Shown here piece by piece: positions 1-10,500 of a stretch of DNA of 64,000 bases. How positions within the stretch are numbered: position 1 is the first letter of the stretch; each line of letters begins with the position of its first letter. The stretch is taken from positions 62,001 to 126,000 of the forward strand of contig JANYCY010000070.1 of the NCBI GenBank assembly GCA_025360045.1, read 5' to 3'. Made by a program: the position numbers and the translations under genes. This DNA comes from Janthinobacterium sp. (GTDB lineage Bacteria > Pseudomonadota > Gammaproteobacteria > Burkholderiales > Chitinibacteraceae). The notes beneath the pieces are model-generated. The model saw nothing but the letters and a program-made list of their open reading frames with translations. It was not told the DNA's origin and searched no databases.

Positions 1-703
1 CATCAATATTTTGCAAAAACCACGCAGCAGCAGGCACGGCGACCGACAATTGATATTGCTTGCCGGTTTTTGCACCATATTGATTTAAAGCAGCTTTAGT
101 TTCCTCTAAAAGCTTAGGGTAGTTTTCTTTATCACTTGGGTCTTTTGCAATTGGCAACCAATCTGGGCCAACAGGGTACTCCCAATCGTAGTCAATTCCT
201 GCTAGTTTATGCTCGTCAATTAACTTAACAACGTTCGCAATAAACTGTGCTCGGGTTTCAGGTGTTCTAGCCAACTGTGAAAAACCATCCGCCCCCCAGC
301 CACCAATGGATACATTGACTTTTAAATGCGGGTATTGGCTTTGCAATTTAGCCACTTCATCCCACATATTTGCAAATGGGGCGATGATAGCGGTTTTATC
401 TGAATTAGGCTGAGGCTCTAAATCTTTAATATAAACTTCGGTGCCATTACGAATTAAACCAAAGCTTAAATTCAAAGTAGTGAGCTGATTACCCTGAATA
501 TCACTCGCTCGCCAGCGACGGCCCGCATCCATATCTTTTGGCGTAGAGCCAATAGGCCAAGTGCGAATATAAGCCACCACCTGCTTATCATGCGATTTAA
601 CCGTTGGAATAAGAGATTCTGTAGATGCGACTGGCTTAGAGGGTGTTGAAGCACATGCACCAAGCAATGAAGCTGCGGCGAAGGCGATTAGTAATTGTTT
701 CAT
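1..703 (-). CDS. GH18 family chitinase lipoprotein (partial, 3' end outside window)
   Basis: The reading frame is open from ATG at 703 to the window edge, so only the first 234 or so residues are seen. It starts with a lipoprotein signal (LLGAC, Cys17), so the enzyme is probably membrane-anchored. The family-18 sheet motif SIGGWG and the catalytic signature GIDYDWEYP (DxDxE, the last Glu being the acid/base) are both present, as expected for a chitinase or related beta-1,4-GlcNAc hydrolase. GH18 enzymes cleave chitin with substrate assistance from the N-acetyl group. Convergence with a chitin-binding protein at 13.5-14.4 kb and an amino-sugar operon at 29-36 kb fits a chitin-degrading lifestyle. 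Substrate is inferred. Confidence 0.9.
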   Translation of the reverse strand, partial: MKQLLIAFAAASLLGACASTPSKPVASTESLIPTVKSHDKQVVAYIRTWPIGSTPKDMDAGRRWRASDIQGNQLTTLNLSFGLIRNGTEVYIKDLEPQPNSDKTAIIAPFANMWDEVAKLQSQYPHLKVNVSIGGWGADGFSQLARTPETRAQFIANVVKLIDEHKLAGIDYDWEYPVGPDWLPIAKDPSDKENYPKLLEETKAALNQYGAKTGKQYQLSVAVPAAAWFLQNID

Positions 704-783
704 CCCCACATCCTAATAAAGAGTGAGGGCATAGTTTACGACTTAATTTAAATCAATGTAAATATTTTACAAAAAAGTGAAAT

Positions 784-1275
<492 letters not shown>

Positions 1276-1366
1276 TTATAAAAAAGTTCTGTAAGCACAG
1301 AGATAAGGAGAACACATAGCGCACTGAGAAAAATAAGGGCGCTTTTTATGGGCGTTGCCTCAATTG

Positions 1367-1733
1367 TATGGCGGGTGAAACCCCATACGCGCTAAGCAAA
1401 GTCAAAAAGATCTTTTTAGTGCCTTCGGCACGTTAATTTAGGTGCGGGCGTCCCGCTGGACCTTCCTTTCTTGTGTGGCCAAGAAACGAAGCCAAAGAAG
1501 GCCACCCCACGAAACACGAAGGCCCCTGCGCTGCGGACAATCGGGTCGGCGGCGGGCGGGATTGGCTCGCTGCCTCGCTCCCTTGCCGAAACCCCGCCCC
1601 GCTTGTTCCTCACTCCGGCGTGTTTCAAGGGGAGATTTAAGCCCCATATCGAGAGCGTAGTCATAATCTTTTGTCTTTGTTTGCTACTAAGAACCAAACT
1701 GGTTAGCCCGTATAGGGTTGCACCCGCCCTATG
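1367..1733. repeat. MITE-like element, copy 1 (about 367 bp, terminal inverted repeats)
   Basis: The left end (GGCGGGTGAAACCCC at 1370) and the reverse complement of the right end (GGCGGGTGCAACCCTA, ending near 1733) form imperfect terminal inverted repeats of about 30 bp. The same element recurs in opposite orientation at 27118-27479 and, more diverged, at 44740-45126. The interior holds conserved blocks such as CTTGTGTGGCCAAGAAACG. Short open frames in it are not supported as genes. No transposase is present, so the element would be non-autonomous. It fills the gap between tadA and recN. Confidence 0.8.
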
Positions 1734-1743
1734 AAAGACACAC

Positions 1744-3402
1744 CTAAACCGCCACACCCAGCATTTCTGCCGCGTGTTGGCGTGTCGTGCCGGTGATTTC
1801 CACGCCGCCCAACATACGGGCGATTTCTTCGATGCGCTCTTCCACGCTTAGCATGCGAATGGTGCTTAACACGCCCGTCTTAGATTGTGTTTTGCTGACT
1901 TGTAGCTGTTGAAAACCGCAGGCGGCAACTTGGGGCAAATGAGTGATACACAGCACTTGTCGCGCCGCGCCAAGATCCGCCAGCATGCGCCCAACAATTT
2001 CTGCCACTCGGCCACCAATACCCACATCCACCTCATCAAAAATCAGCGTGGGCACATTGGCGACTTGGCTGGTAATCACTTGCAGGGCAAGGCTAATACG
2101 CGATAGCTCGCCACCCGATGCTACTTTAGCCATCGCTCTGGCTGGGGTGGTCGGATGATTTGCCACCATAAACTCCACCGTTTCCAAACCAAAGCTAGCG
2201 GGGGCGTCATGCGCATGTAGGGCAATTTCAAAACGGCTGCCAACCAAGGCCAGCAGTTGCAATTCTTTGGTCACCATTTTAGAAAGCTTATCTGCGGCGG
2301 CCTTGCGGCTAGCGGATAGTTGCTTGGCCGCTTTGCGATAGTCTGCTTCGAATTTTTGAGCACGGCGACGTACAGCATCCAAACCTGCACTGCCGCCTAA
2401 TTCAGCAAGGCGATGCTGCCAGGCGGCTAGTTTTTCTGGCAGCTCAGCTGGCTCTACCCGATATTTACGTGCCATGCGAAAAATAGCATCGAGGCGGCTT
2501 TCTACATCGGCGAGGCGCGCGGGATCTAGCTCTAAATGATCGCTATAACGACGCAGCGCGTACACGGCCTCGTTCATTTGCGCTTCGGCACTGGCCAGCA
2601 GCTCTAGCGTTTCTGAGATACCTGCATCAAAATCGGCCAAAGCTGATAAACGCCCCGCCACCGATCCTAGCCATGATTGGCAATTTTCATCGCCATCGGC
2701 CAACATCAGCAAGCCACTTTGCACGCCTTCAATCAAGCTAGCAGCATGGTGCAAGCGTTTATGCTCGGCTTGCAGCTCCGGCCACTCTGCTGCAGTAAAT
2801 TGTAAGGCTGCCACTTCGTCCACCTGCCATTGCAAGCGCTCTCTCTCGGCATCAAAAGCTTCGGCGTTATTTTCTGCAATCGCCAACTCATCAACGACGT
2901 TTTTCCAATCTTTAAATAAGCCTGCCACGTCTTTTGCGAGGCCGGTGCTTTCTGCATAGCCATCAACTAATTCGCGCTGCACTTCAGAGCGCAGCAAGGA
3001 TTGCGGCGCATGCTGGCCATGGATATCCACCAACTGCTCGCCCAGCGTTTTAAGCTGAGTCAGCGTTGCTGAAATGCCATTAATCCACGCGCGGGATTTG
3101 CCATTACTATCAATGCTGCGGCGGATCAGCAATTCTTCTGGCTCGTCCCCCAGCAAAGCTTCTTCTTCTAGCCAAGCCCGCGCATTTTTAGGCGGAGCAA
3201 AGCGTGCTTGCAAATCGGCTTTTTCAGCACCGTGGCGCACCACCGCGCTTTCTGCCCGCCCACCCAAGAGCAAACCTAGCGCGTCAATCACGATCGATTT
3301 ACCGGCCCCCGTTTCACCCGTTAAGGTGGTGAGGCCTGAGCAAAAGTCGAGAGACAGCTCTTGCACGATGACAAAGGATTTAAGCGAGATAGAAAGCAGC
3401 AT
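1744..3402 (-). CDS. recN: DNA repair protein RecN
   Basis: 552 residues, matching RecN, an SMC-like ATPase that acts on double-strand breaks. Domains in order: N-terminal ATPase half with Walker A GETGAGKS (29-36), a long coiled-coil central region rich in Leu, Glu and Ala, and a C-terminal half with the ABC-type signature SGGELSR and Walker B LIFDEVDVGIGG. The conserved QLVDIHGQH stretch is present. It lies upstream of nadK, an order common in beta- and gammaproteobacteria. A palindromic element separates it from nadK, so co-transcription is uncertain. No LexA box was identified. Confidence 0.96.
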   Translation of the reverse strand: MLLSISLKSFVIVQELSLDFCSGLTTLTGETGAGKSIVIDALGLLLGGRAESAVVRHGAEKADLQARFAPPKNARAWLEEEALLGDEPEELLIRRSIDSNGKSRAWINGISATLTQLKTLGEQLVDIHGQHAPQSLLRSEVQRELVDGYAESTGLAKDVAGLFKDWKNVVDELAIAENNAEAFDAERERLQWQVDEVAALQFTAAEWPELQAEHKRLHHAASLIEGVQSGLLMLADGDENCQSWLGSVAGRLSALADFDAGISETLELLASAEAQMNEAVYALRRYSDHLELDPARLADVESRLDAIFRMARKYRVEPAELPEKLAAWQHRLAELGGSAGLDAVRRRAQKFEADYRKAAKQLSASRKAAADKLSKMVTKELQLLALVGSRFEIALHAHDAPASFGLETVEFMVANHPTTPARAMAKVASGGELSRISLALQVITSQVANVPTLIFDEVDVGIGGRVAEIVGRMLADLGAARQVLCITHLPQVAACGFQQLQVSKTQSKTGVLSTIRMLSVEERIEEIARMLGGVEITGTTRQHAAEMLGVAV

Positions 3403-3437
3403 GGCGCTTTTTTACACCTTGGTTACGGTTGCCACGA

Positions 3438-3558
3438 AACAAACCCAAATCTTAAAACACGGAGTAAAGGAGAACACGGAGGATCACGGAGAAAAGCTTA
3501 AGCCTAATAGTTTTCTCTGTGCAAACCGTGTTCTCTGCGGTTCAAGATTTGGGTTTTG
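3438..3558. repeat. Palindromic intergenic element between nadK and recN
   Basis: A 13 bp arm AAACCCAAATCTT near 3440 is mirrored by AAGATTTGGGTTT near 3544. Inside, CACGGAG-type words on the left are complemented by CTCTGTG/CTCTGCGG words on the right, so nearly the whole segment can fold into one long hairpin. A related, shorter palindrome lies at 19636-19720 in another gap. The CACAGAG/GAGAACAC words also occur at 1290-1335. Confidence 0.65.
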
Positions 3559-3577
3559 AGTTAAATTGAGAAATCAC

Positions 3578-4453
3578 TTACAGCCGCTCACCCCAGCGTA
3601 GTTTTTCGCGCAGGGTGTCGTAGTAGTGGTAACTATTCGGGTGCAATACTCTTAAGGTATTGCGGTAGCGGCTGATCAATACGCGGTCTTTTTCTTGTAA
3701 ATCACAGTGCGATTGATTATCAAAATAAACGCGGGCATCTTCGGCGCGGGTCAGTAAAAACTCAACCGCACAGGTATCGTTCACCACAATCGGGCGATTC
3801 GATAGCGATTGCGGGCAAATCGGCACTAGCGCAATTGCGGGCAAGCTAGGATGCAAAATCGGCCCGCCAGATGCAAGCGCGTAAGCTGTGGAGCCAGTAG
3901 GTGTTGAAACAATCAAACCATCCGAGCGTTGGCTGTATACAAAGCGCCCGTCGATAAAGATTTCAAATTCAATCATCGCGCCGGTACTACCACGGCTAAA
4001 TACCACGTCATTAAACGCTAAGGCATTGTCAATTTCATGACCATCACGCACTACCGTGGTTTCAAGCAGGATGCGCTCTTCGGGGATAAACTCGCCGTAC
4101 AGCATGGCGATCACTAGCTCGTCCATTTCATCGACCGAGATATCGGTCATAAAGCCCAGACGGCCTTGATTAATCCCCACCAGCGGAATGCGGTAAGGCG
4201 CAAGCAAGCGAGCCACGCCCAGCATGGTGCCATCACCGCCCAGCACAATAACCAAATCGGCCACTTTGCCGATATTATCGCGGCTTACATCTTGGTGCTC
4301 GGTAATGCCGTGCTCTTCTGCTGTGGCTTGATCGAGTAAAACCTTAACGCCTGCTGCAGCTAAAAGCGCAGCCAAGCGGCGTATGGGTTCGTCTAAAGTG
4401 GGAGTGCCAGTGCGCCCCACTACAGCGATGGTTTTGAACAGTAGACTATGCAT
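3578..4453 (-). CDS. nadK: NAD kinase
   Basis: 291 residues; phosphorylates NAD to NADP in the cytoplasm using ATP or polyphosphate. The family hallmark GGDGT is at 72-76, followed by GINQGRLGFM and the substrate-binding segment STPTGSTAYALASGGPI. Length and motif order are standard. It is divergent from hrcA (138 bp apart) and upstream of recN, a conserved neighbourhood. Confidence 0.96.
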   Translation of the reverse strand: MHSLLFKTIAVVGRTGTPTLDEPIRRLAALLAAAGVKVLLDQATAEEHGITEHQDVSRDNIGKVADLVIVLGGDGTMLGVARLLAPYRIPLVGINQGRLGFMTDISVDEMDELVIAMLYGEFIPEERILLETTVVRDGHEIDNALAFNDVVFSRGSTGAMIEFEIFIDGRFVYSQRSDGLIVSTPTGSTAYALASGGPILHPSLPAIALVPICPQSLSNRPIVVNDTCAVEFLLTRAEDARVYFDNQSHCDLQEKDRVLISRYRNTLRVLHPNSYHYYDTLREKLRWGERL

Positions 4454-4591
4454 AAGCTCATTAGACCCGATTTTTTAATAAAAAAACACCCAATAGATTC
4501 GCTTTATAAAGCTTCAGGCAGCTTGCTTGCAAGCCAAACTCCTTGTAAAACGAAGTAAGATTCGCCATATAACTCACCGCCATCGCCCTCT

Positions 4592-5605
4592 ATGCTGAAC
4601 GATCGTTCTCAAATTCTACTTAAAACCCTCGTCGAGCGCTACATCGCCGACGGCCAGCCCGTTGGATCAAAAGCGCTGCAGCACTTTTCTGGGCTAGACA
4701 TCAGCTCCGCCACCATCAGAAATACCATGGTCGATTTGGAAAGCTTGGGCTTTGTTGCCAGCCCGCATACTTCCGCAGGAAGAGTACCCACCGTACTGGG
4801 CTATCGCCTCTTTGTCGATTCGCTCCTTACCGTTCAGGCCCTAGATCAGCCCACCATGAGCGAGCTGGCCGAACAACTGCCCATTGATAGCCCACAGCGC
4901 AGCGTAGCCGCCGCATCGCAAATTTTATCGCAGCTCACCCAGTTTGCTGGCTTGGTGCAAAGCCCTCGGCGGCATGATCTCTTGCTCAAGCATATTGAAT
5001 TTATGCAGCTCTCTGAGCGCCGTGTCTTGCTGATTTTAGTCACCAACGATGGCGATGTGCAAAATCGCATTTTGCAAACTGAAAGAATCTTTAATGACTC
5101 TGAGCTAACCGAAGCCGCGCATTTTTTAAATGAATATTGTGCTGGGAAAACGCTGTCCGCCTTAACGCATATTGTGCAAAGCGAATTAGTTCGTTTAAAA
5201 AGCGATCTTATTAGCTTAATGAATGCCGCAGTCGCGGTAGGTGCATCGCTGGTGCAGCAAAGTGATTCGATGATTATTGCTGGCGAGCATCAGCTATTGG
5301 GCGTCGGGGATTTATCCTCCAACGCACTGAGAATGCGCCAGCTCTTTGCGCTATTTGAGCAAAAAACCGCCCTGCTGCAATTACTGGATTTAGGCAATCA
5401 AGCGAATGGCGTAAAGATATATATCGGCGGCGAATCCGGCCTCGCCCCGCTCGATGAATGCTCCGTGATCACCGCGCCTTATCGTGTGAATGGCGAGATT
5501 GTGGGCACACTCGGGGTGATTGGCCCCACCCGAATGGATTATGAGCGAGTGATTCCGATTGTCGACATTACCGCCCAGCTCTTGTCTACCGCGCTTTCCT
5601 TGTAA
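4592..5605 (+). CDS. hrcA: Heat-inducible transcription repressor HrcA
   Basis: 337 residues, typical for HrcA, which represses groE/dnaK-type genes by binding CIRCE. The N-terminal winged helix (LLKTLVERYIADGQPVGSKA, then SSATIRNTMVDLESLGF) and the motif SPHTSAGRVPT are textbook. The C-terminal GAF-like region with IYIGGES and GTLGVIGPTRMDYERVI is complete. No Shine-Dalgarno stands out before ATG 4592, and I see no CIRCE inverted repeat in the 138 bp gap to nadK, so autoregulation by CIRCE is not supported here. Confidence 0.95.
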   Translation: MLNDRSQILLKTLVERYIADGQPVGSKALQHFSGLDISSATIRNTMVDLESLGFVASPHTSAGRVPTVLGYRLFVDSLLTVQALDQPTMSELAEQLPIDSPQRSVAAASQILSQLTQFAGLVQSPRRHDLLLKHIEFMQLSERRVLLILVTNDGDVQNRILQTERIFNDSELTEAAHFLNEYCAGKTLSALTHIVQSELVRLKSDLISLMNAAVAVGASLVQQSDSMIIAGEHQLLGVGDLSSNALRMRQLFALFEQKTALLQLLDLGNQANGVKIYIGGESGLAPLDECSVITAPYRVNGEIVGTLGVIGPTRMDYERVIPIVDITAQLLSTALSL

Positions 5606-5679
5606 TCCTTGTCAAACATTCCCACAAAATTGCACTGTCTTTCATAGATAATGTATGAATCCTAAGAAAAGCGAAGACC

Positions 5680-6729
5680 ATGCGTAAATTTCTACCCCTT
5701 ATATTAGTCAGCCTCATGGGCATGGCGCACGCCGACGAAGCTTTAGTCGCCCGCGAAGATGTGCAGGCTTATATCAAAGCCACTGCCGCTGCACATCAAT
5801 TTAGCGAAGAAGAGCTGGTACAGACGCTGACTCGCGCCACGCTAAAAAGCAATGTGCTGGATATTTTAGATCGCCCCTCAACCGCCCGCCCTTGGTATAC
5901 CTTTCGCGTTAATTTTGTAAACCCTGCACGCAGCTTAGCGGGGGCTAAATTTTGGCGTGAACACGCGATTGCTATCAAAGAAATCAGCGAGCGCTATGGG
6001 GTAGAGCCAGAGGTCATCGTGGCGATCTTGGGCGCGGAAACCAATTACGGTAAAAACACCGGCAGCTTTCATATTCTGGACGTGCTCAGCACCATTGCCT
6101 TTGATTACCCACGCCGCGCTGAATTTTTTCAAAAAGAGCTGACCGAATTCTTATTACTGGCCCGCGAAGAGAAAGAAGACCCGATGAGCTTTAAAGGCTC
6201 TTATGCAGGAGCGATGGGTTGGCCGCAATTTATGCCTTCGTCCTTTCGCCAATATGCAGTTGATTATGATCAAAACGGCCACCGTGATATTTGGGCGCAC
6301 CCAAACGACGCCATTGCCAGCGTGGCCAATTATTTAAAAGAACACGGCTGGCAAAAAGGACAACCCGCCTACGCCGCAGTCAATATCAACGCCGATATGA
6401 GCGATGTATTTGCCGATAAATTTAATCTGCATTACACCGTGGGCGAGCTGATTCAAAAAGGGGTTGTCCCCATCAGCGAATTAGACACTGACAATAAAGC
6501 CGTTTTATTTGCGCTAGAAACCGAGCCTGGCTTTACCAGCCACTATCTAGGCTTTAATAATTTCTATGTGATTACTCGCTACAACAAAAGCACACTTTAT
6601 GCGACAGCGGTATTGCAGCTTTCTGAAAGCATTTTAAAAAGCTATCAAGAAGGCGATGATTTAAAACCAAGCAAAGCCCCTGCTAAGCCTGTTGTTAAGC
6701 CAGTCAAAAAATCGGGCACTTGGCGTTAA
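5680..6729 (+). CDS. mltB: Lytic murein transglycosylase B (MltB-like)
   Basis: 349 residues. It cleaves the MurNAc-GlcNAc bond of peptidoglycan to 1,6-anhydro ends in the periplasm. A signal peptide (residues 1-18, cleavage near AHA-DE) lacks a lipobox, so the protein looks soluble, like SltB forms, not a lipoprotein. Catalytic Glu120 sits in GAETNYGKNTG. Further SLT-family-B motifs are GSYAGAMGWPQFMPSSF and DIWAHPNDAIASVANYL. A Lys/Pro-rich tail ends the protein. GCGAAG precedes ATG 5680. A REP-like hairpin follows the stop directly. Confidence 0.93.
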   Translation: MRKFLPLILVSLMGMAHADEALVAREDVQAYIKATAAAHQFSEEELVQTLTRATLKSNVLDILDRPSTARPWYTFRVNFVNPARSLAGAKFWREHAIAIKEISERYGVEPEVIVAILGAETNYGKNTGSFHILDVLSTIAFDYPRRAEFFQKELTEFLLLAREEKEDPMSFKGSYAGAMGWPQFMPSSFRQYAVDYDQNGHRDIWAHPNDAIASVANYLKEHGWQKGQPAYAAVNINADMSDVFADKFNLHYTVGELIQKGVVPISELDTDNKAVLFALETEPGFTSHYLGFNNFYVITRYNKSTLYATAVLQLSESILKSYQEGDDLKPSKAPAKPVVKPVKKSGTWR

Positions 6730-6732
6730 ATT

Positions 6733-6792
6733 GTAGGGCGGGTAAAACCCGTGTACTTATTCAACACGGCTCGCGGGTTTCACCCGCCCTAC
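6733..6792. repeat. REP-like hairpin downstream of mltB
   Basis: GTAGGGCGGGTAAAACCCG is followed after about 20 bp by CGGGTTTCACCCGCCCTAC, giving a stem of about 17-19 bp, 4 bp after the mltB stop. The arm sequence matches the outer ends of the composite element at 28529-28871 and the right end of the element at 44740-45126. It could act as an mRNA stabiliser or terminator, but no T-run follows. Confidence 0.75.
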
Positions 6793-6858
6793 GGTGTTTT
6801 GTTTTTATGGACGCTTACGCTGTTGTGAATCATCACCTTGCTCCACTCAAAGGCCAAT

Positions 6859-9800
6859 ATGAAAGCAAGCATCATTATCTTGATTGCAATGATTTGGGGC
6901 GGGCTGCAGTTTGGCGTAGGCGGTGCCTTGGGCGCGGGGCTGCTGGCGTTTATTGGCTATCTTTATCTCAGCAAAAAATCCACACCACCCACACAAGATA
7001 GTGGTGATGCAACAGTGGAAGCGGCTAATTTATATACCCCGCCCACGTCACTCATCCCGCAAGCCAACACAGGTCAAAGTCTGGAGCAAAGAGTCGCTCA
7101 GTTAGAACAATCTCTCGCGACCTTGCAAGAGGAGATGCGCTTATTGAGTGGTGGTGCCAGCGCTGCGCCAGACGTCGAAAAAATCATCCTCTCCCCTTTA
7201 CCCTCAGCGCCTGAGCCTATTTTCGAGGCAACTACCGCGCCCGCCGACACGCCAGCAAGCAGCCCCGAGATCGAGCAAGTCCCCGTATTTGCAGACGCGA
7301 TCACACAACACAGCTCAGAGCCCCAAACTGAACCCGAAATCCCTTATGAGCCAGCACCACCAAGCTGGCTAGAAACCCAGTTCAGCAAGGCGTACAACGC
7401 AGCCAAAGACTGGCTCATGGGCGGCAATACCGTGGTGCGGGTCGGGATACTGATTCTCTTTTTTGGCGTGGCGTTTTTGCTTAAATTTGCTGCAGACAAC
7501 AGCATGCTGCCGGTAGAGTTTCGCTTTGCAGGCACCGCCATCGGCGCAATTGTGCTGCTGGTGATTGGCTGGCGATTGCGTGACAAGCGCCGCGAGTATG
7601 CCTTGATTATGCAGGGCGGCGGCGTGGGCGTGCTGTATCTCACCGCCTTTACCGCACTAAAATTCAAGGTAATTCCGGCCGAATTTGCTTTTCCATTTTT
7701 AGTGCTGGTCGGCATATTTTCGGCCATTCTAGCCATCAAACAAGACGCCAGATCACTGGCGGTGATGGGCATTACTGGTGGCTTTTTAGCGCCGATTTTG
7801 ACTTCCACCGGTCAGGGCAACCATATCGCGCTGTTTAGCTATTTTGCCCTGCTTAACGCAGGTATTTTTGCGATCGCTTGGTATAAAACATGGCGGCCGC
7901 TTAATTTACTGGGCTTTGTGTTTACCTTTGGGATTGCATCCAGCTGGGGCGCACTTAAATATAAGCCAGAGCTGCTCGCCAGCACCGAGCCCTTCTTAAT
8001 CTTGTTTTTCCTGTTTTATGTGGGCATTGCCCTGCTCTACGCCCTGCGCCAGCAAGTGGCACTCAAAAGCTATGTAGACGGCACGCTAATTTTTGGCACA
8101 CCGCTGGCCGCATTTGGCCTGCAAGCCGCGCTGGTCCATGATATTGAATTTGCCCTCGCTGGCAGCGCCGTGGTGCTCTCTGCTTTCTATCTATCGATTG
8201 CACAGTTTTTAAGGGCAAAAAAACGCGACGAGCTGCGTTTACTGTTTGAAGCCTTACTTGCGCTGGGCGTACTGTTTTCCACGCTGGCGATTCCGCTGGC
8301 CTTTGATGCCCGCACCACCGCCGCCAGCTGGGCCGTCGAAGCCGCTGCCATTATCTGGGTGAGCCTGCGCCAGCAACGTTTACGCTCGCTCTGCTGCGCC
8401 TTAGCTTTGCAAGTCCTTGCAGGCATTGCCTTCTTTAATCATGTTGGCCCCTTAGCCGACAATGCCTTAGCCATTCTTAATAGCGGCTATATCGGCGGCT
8501 TGATGCTGGCCCTGTCTGGATTTTTTAGCGCCTATTTAATGCAAAAAGAAGCGGCTTTGGCGTGGTTTAAGCCTGGGAAAATCATTGCACCCCTTCTCGC
8601 CGCTTGGGGATTGCTGTGGTGGACGGGCGCGGGCCTGAATGAAGTCTGGCAATTTATTCTTCCTAGCGAGCAATCAGCCGCCATCGCCCTGTTTGCGGGC
8701 TTTAGTGCGCTGCTCGCCAGCCTGGCTTGCAAAAAATGGCAATGGCCGCTGCTGCGCCTACCCGCTCTGGCGCTGTTTCCTGTGTTGGCGCTGATCAGCA
8801 TGCCGGCATTAGCAACGCACCTTCATCCACTGGCGGGCTGGGGCCTGCTTGCATGGCCGCTCACTCTGCCACTGGCGCTTTATTTATTGTGGCGACATGA
8901 AGACGAAGGTCAACAAACGCTGCCCATCCTGCACGCCGTCGGCATTTGGCTAACAAGTATTTTGATTGCTGCCGAACTGGCTTGGCTGATTGGCAAGGCC
9001 GTACCAGAAGGCGTTTGGCGTGCTACCGCATGGCCCATCATCTGCGCCGCAGTGCTTTGGTTGCTGGCGAGCTACGGCAGCAAAATACGCTGGCCGATTG
9101 CGCGCTTTCCCCAAACTTATTTTATTGCAGGCGCGGCACCGCTGGCGGCGGGCTTACTACTGTGGGCACTATTTGCGCTAAGCAGCGATGGCAATCCTGA
9201 TCCGCTGCCGTATTTACCGCTACTTAACCCGCTCGATATTGCCCTTGGATTAGGCGTGGTGGCGCTCTTGGCTTGGAAGAGAAAACTACTAAGCCTGCAA
9301 CTGCTTGATCTATCCAAATGGACTGCCCCTGTTCTGCTAACACTGGGATTTTTATGGCTGAACGCCGAGCTACTCAGAGTATTCCACCATTGGGGCAATG
9401 AGGCTTACAGCCTGAGTACGCTACTTGATTCGCTCAGGATACAGGCGGTATTTGCGCTATTTTGGAGCGGCATCTCTGCGCTGGCGATCATTGCACTGAA
9501 ACGTTTTTCCATAGAGGGATCTTACGCCTCGGTGGCAACTCGCCATGCCTTACGCGGCTTGCTGCTGGTGCTTTTGGCATGGCTATTAGCGGCTAACTTT
9601 AGCGATGGCAGTTTGCTTAATGTTCGCTATCTGCCGCTGCTTAATTTACTTGAGCTGGCGCAACTGGCGGTGCTTGGCGCGCTGTATCTGGCGTGGCGTG
9701 ATTTCAAATCGGCGTCTGCCGATGCCGAACTACCCAACTGGCTGGCTTACGCCGCCCTCGCCACCTTATTTATTTGGTTTAACGGCGCCTTGCTGCGTGG

Positions 9801-10500
9801 CCTGCATCATCTACTGGCCTTCCCGTTCTCCTTATTAGAAGCGCTGCATTCCAGCAACTTGCAGCAAATATTAATGCTGGCTTGGGGGCTGTTTTCATTG
9901 GCCGCGCTGCAATTTGCAAAACGGGACAGCATGCTGCGTCTATTGGCCATTGCCTGCGCGCCAGTGATGCTGGTGATGTGGTTATGGACTTTCTACGCCA
10001 ACCTCAGCCAAGCCGGCAGCCGCTGGCCGCTGATCAATCCGCTCGACATCATTCAGATCGGCATCTTTGCCCTACTCGGCCTGTGGCTCTACCGCGTGGA
10101 CAAGCTGCGCGGCGGGCTGCCGATGCAATGGCTCAAGATCGGCACGGGAGCCACGCTGTTTGTCTGGCTGAATGGTGTATTGCTGCGCACCTTGCATCAC
10201 TGGGGCGATGTGCCCTATCAGCTGGGGCCACTTTTGCAATCAACGCTGGTGCAAGCTTCGCTGTCGATCTTCTGGACGGTACTGGCCTTTGGCTTAATGC
10301 TCTATGCCACCCGAAAGACCGACCGATCGCTGTGGTTTAGCGGCGCGGCGCTGCTGGTTATTGTGGTCGGCAAGCTGTTTATGCTTGATCTGTCCAGAAT
10401 CAGCGGCATCGAGCGCATCATCAGCTTTATTGGCGTGGGCGTCTTGCTGCTTATCATTGGCTATTTATCGCCGCTGCCGCCCAAGAAGGAAGAGCCATGA
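6859..10500 (+). CDS. DUF2339 family large polytopic membrane protein
   Basis: About 1213 residues from ATG 6859, which has AAAGG 5 bases upstream. A longer TTG start at 6838 is less likely. One N-terminal membrane segment is followed by a coiled coil (SLEQRVAQLEQSLATLQEEM), an acidic/Pro-rich linker of about 80 residues, then more than 20 hydrophobic segments to the C-terminus. The DUF2339 signature begins at VVRVGILILFFGVAFLLKFAADN. Three recurring blocks with the theme W-x-NG/NA-x-LLR-x-LHH/FHH-W suggest internal repeats. The stop overlaps the start of the DUF3999 gene (ATGA), so the two are translationally coupled. Function is unknown; an envelope role is inferred. Confidence 0.9.
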   Translation: MKASIIILIAMIWGGLQFGVGGALGAGLLAFIGYLYLSKKSTPPTQDSGDATVEAANLYTPPTSLIPQANTGQSLEQRVAQLEQSLATLQEEMRLLSGGASAAPDVEKIILSPLPSAPEPIFEATTAPADTPASSPEIEQVPVFADAITQHSSEPQTEPEIPYEPAPPSWLETQFSKAYNAAKDWLMGGNTVVRVGILILFFGVAFLLKFAADNSMLPVEFRFAGTAIGAIVLLVIGWRLRDKRREYALIMQGGGVGVLYLTAFTALKFKVIPAEFAFPFLVLVGIFSAILAIKQDARSLAVMGITGGFLAPILTSTGQGNHIALFSYFALLNAGIFAIAWYKTWRPLNLLGFVFTFGIASSWGALKYKPELLASTEPFLILFFLFYVGIALLYALRQQVALKSYVDGTLIFGTPLAAFGLQAALVHDIEFALAGSAVVLSAFYLSIAQFLRAKKRDELRLLFEALLALGVLFSTLAIPLAFDARTTAASWAVEAAAIIWVSLRQQRLRSLCCALALQVLAGIAFFNHVGPLADNALAILNSGYIGGLMLALSGFFSAYLMQKEAALAWFKPGKIIAPLLAAWGLLWWTGAGLNEVWQFILPSEQSAAIALFAGFSALLASLACKKWQWPLLRLPALALFPVLALISMPALATHLHPLAGWGLLAWPLTLPLALYLLWRHEDEGQQTLPILHAVGIWLTSILIAAELAWLIGKAVPEGVWRATAWPIICAAVLWLLASYGSKIRWPIARFPQTYFIAGAAPLAAGLLLWALFALSSDGNPDPLPYLPLLNPLDIALGLGVVALLAWKRKLLSLQLLDLSKWTAPVLLTLGFLWLNAELLRVFHHWGNEAYSLSTLLDSLRIQAVFALFWSGISALAIIALKRFSIEGSYASVATRHALRGLLLVLLAWLLAANFSDGSLLNVRYLPLLNLLELAQLAVLGALYLAWRDFKSASADAELPNWLAYAALATLFIWFNGALLRGLHHLLAFPFSLLEALHSSNLQQILMLAWGLFSLAALQFAKRDSMLRLLAIACAPVMLVMWLWTFYANLSQAGSRWPLINPLDIIQIGIFALLGLWLYRVDKLRGGLPMQWLKIGTGATLFVWLNGVLLRTLHHWGDVPYQLGPLLQSTLVQASLSIFWTVLAFGLMLYATRKTDRSLWFSGAALLVIVVGKLFMLDLSRISGIERIISFIGVGVLLLIIGYLSPLPPKKEEP

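Noticed and set aside
1416-1757. Open frames inside the MITE-like element (also 27103-27372 and 27220-27506)
   Set aside because: They lie in repeat sequence in several frames and both strands, overlap each other, and are preserved only because the DNA repeat is.
4454-4591. CIRCE element upstream of hrcA
   Set aside because: The TTAGCACTC-N9-GAGTGCTAA inverted repeat is not present.
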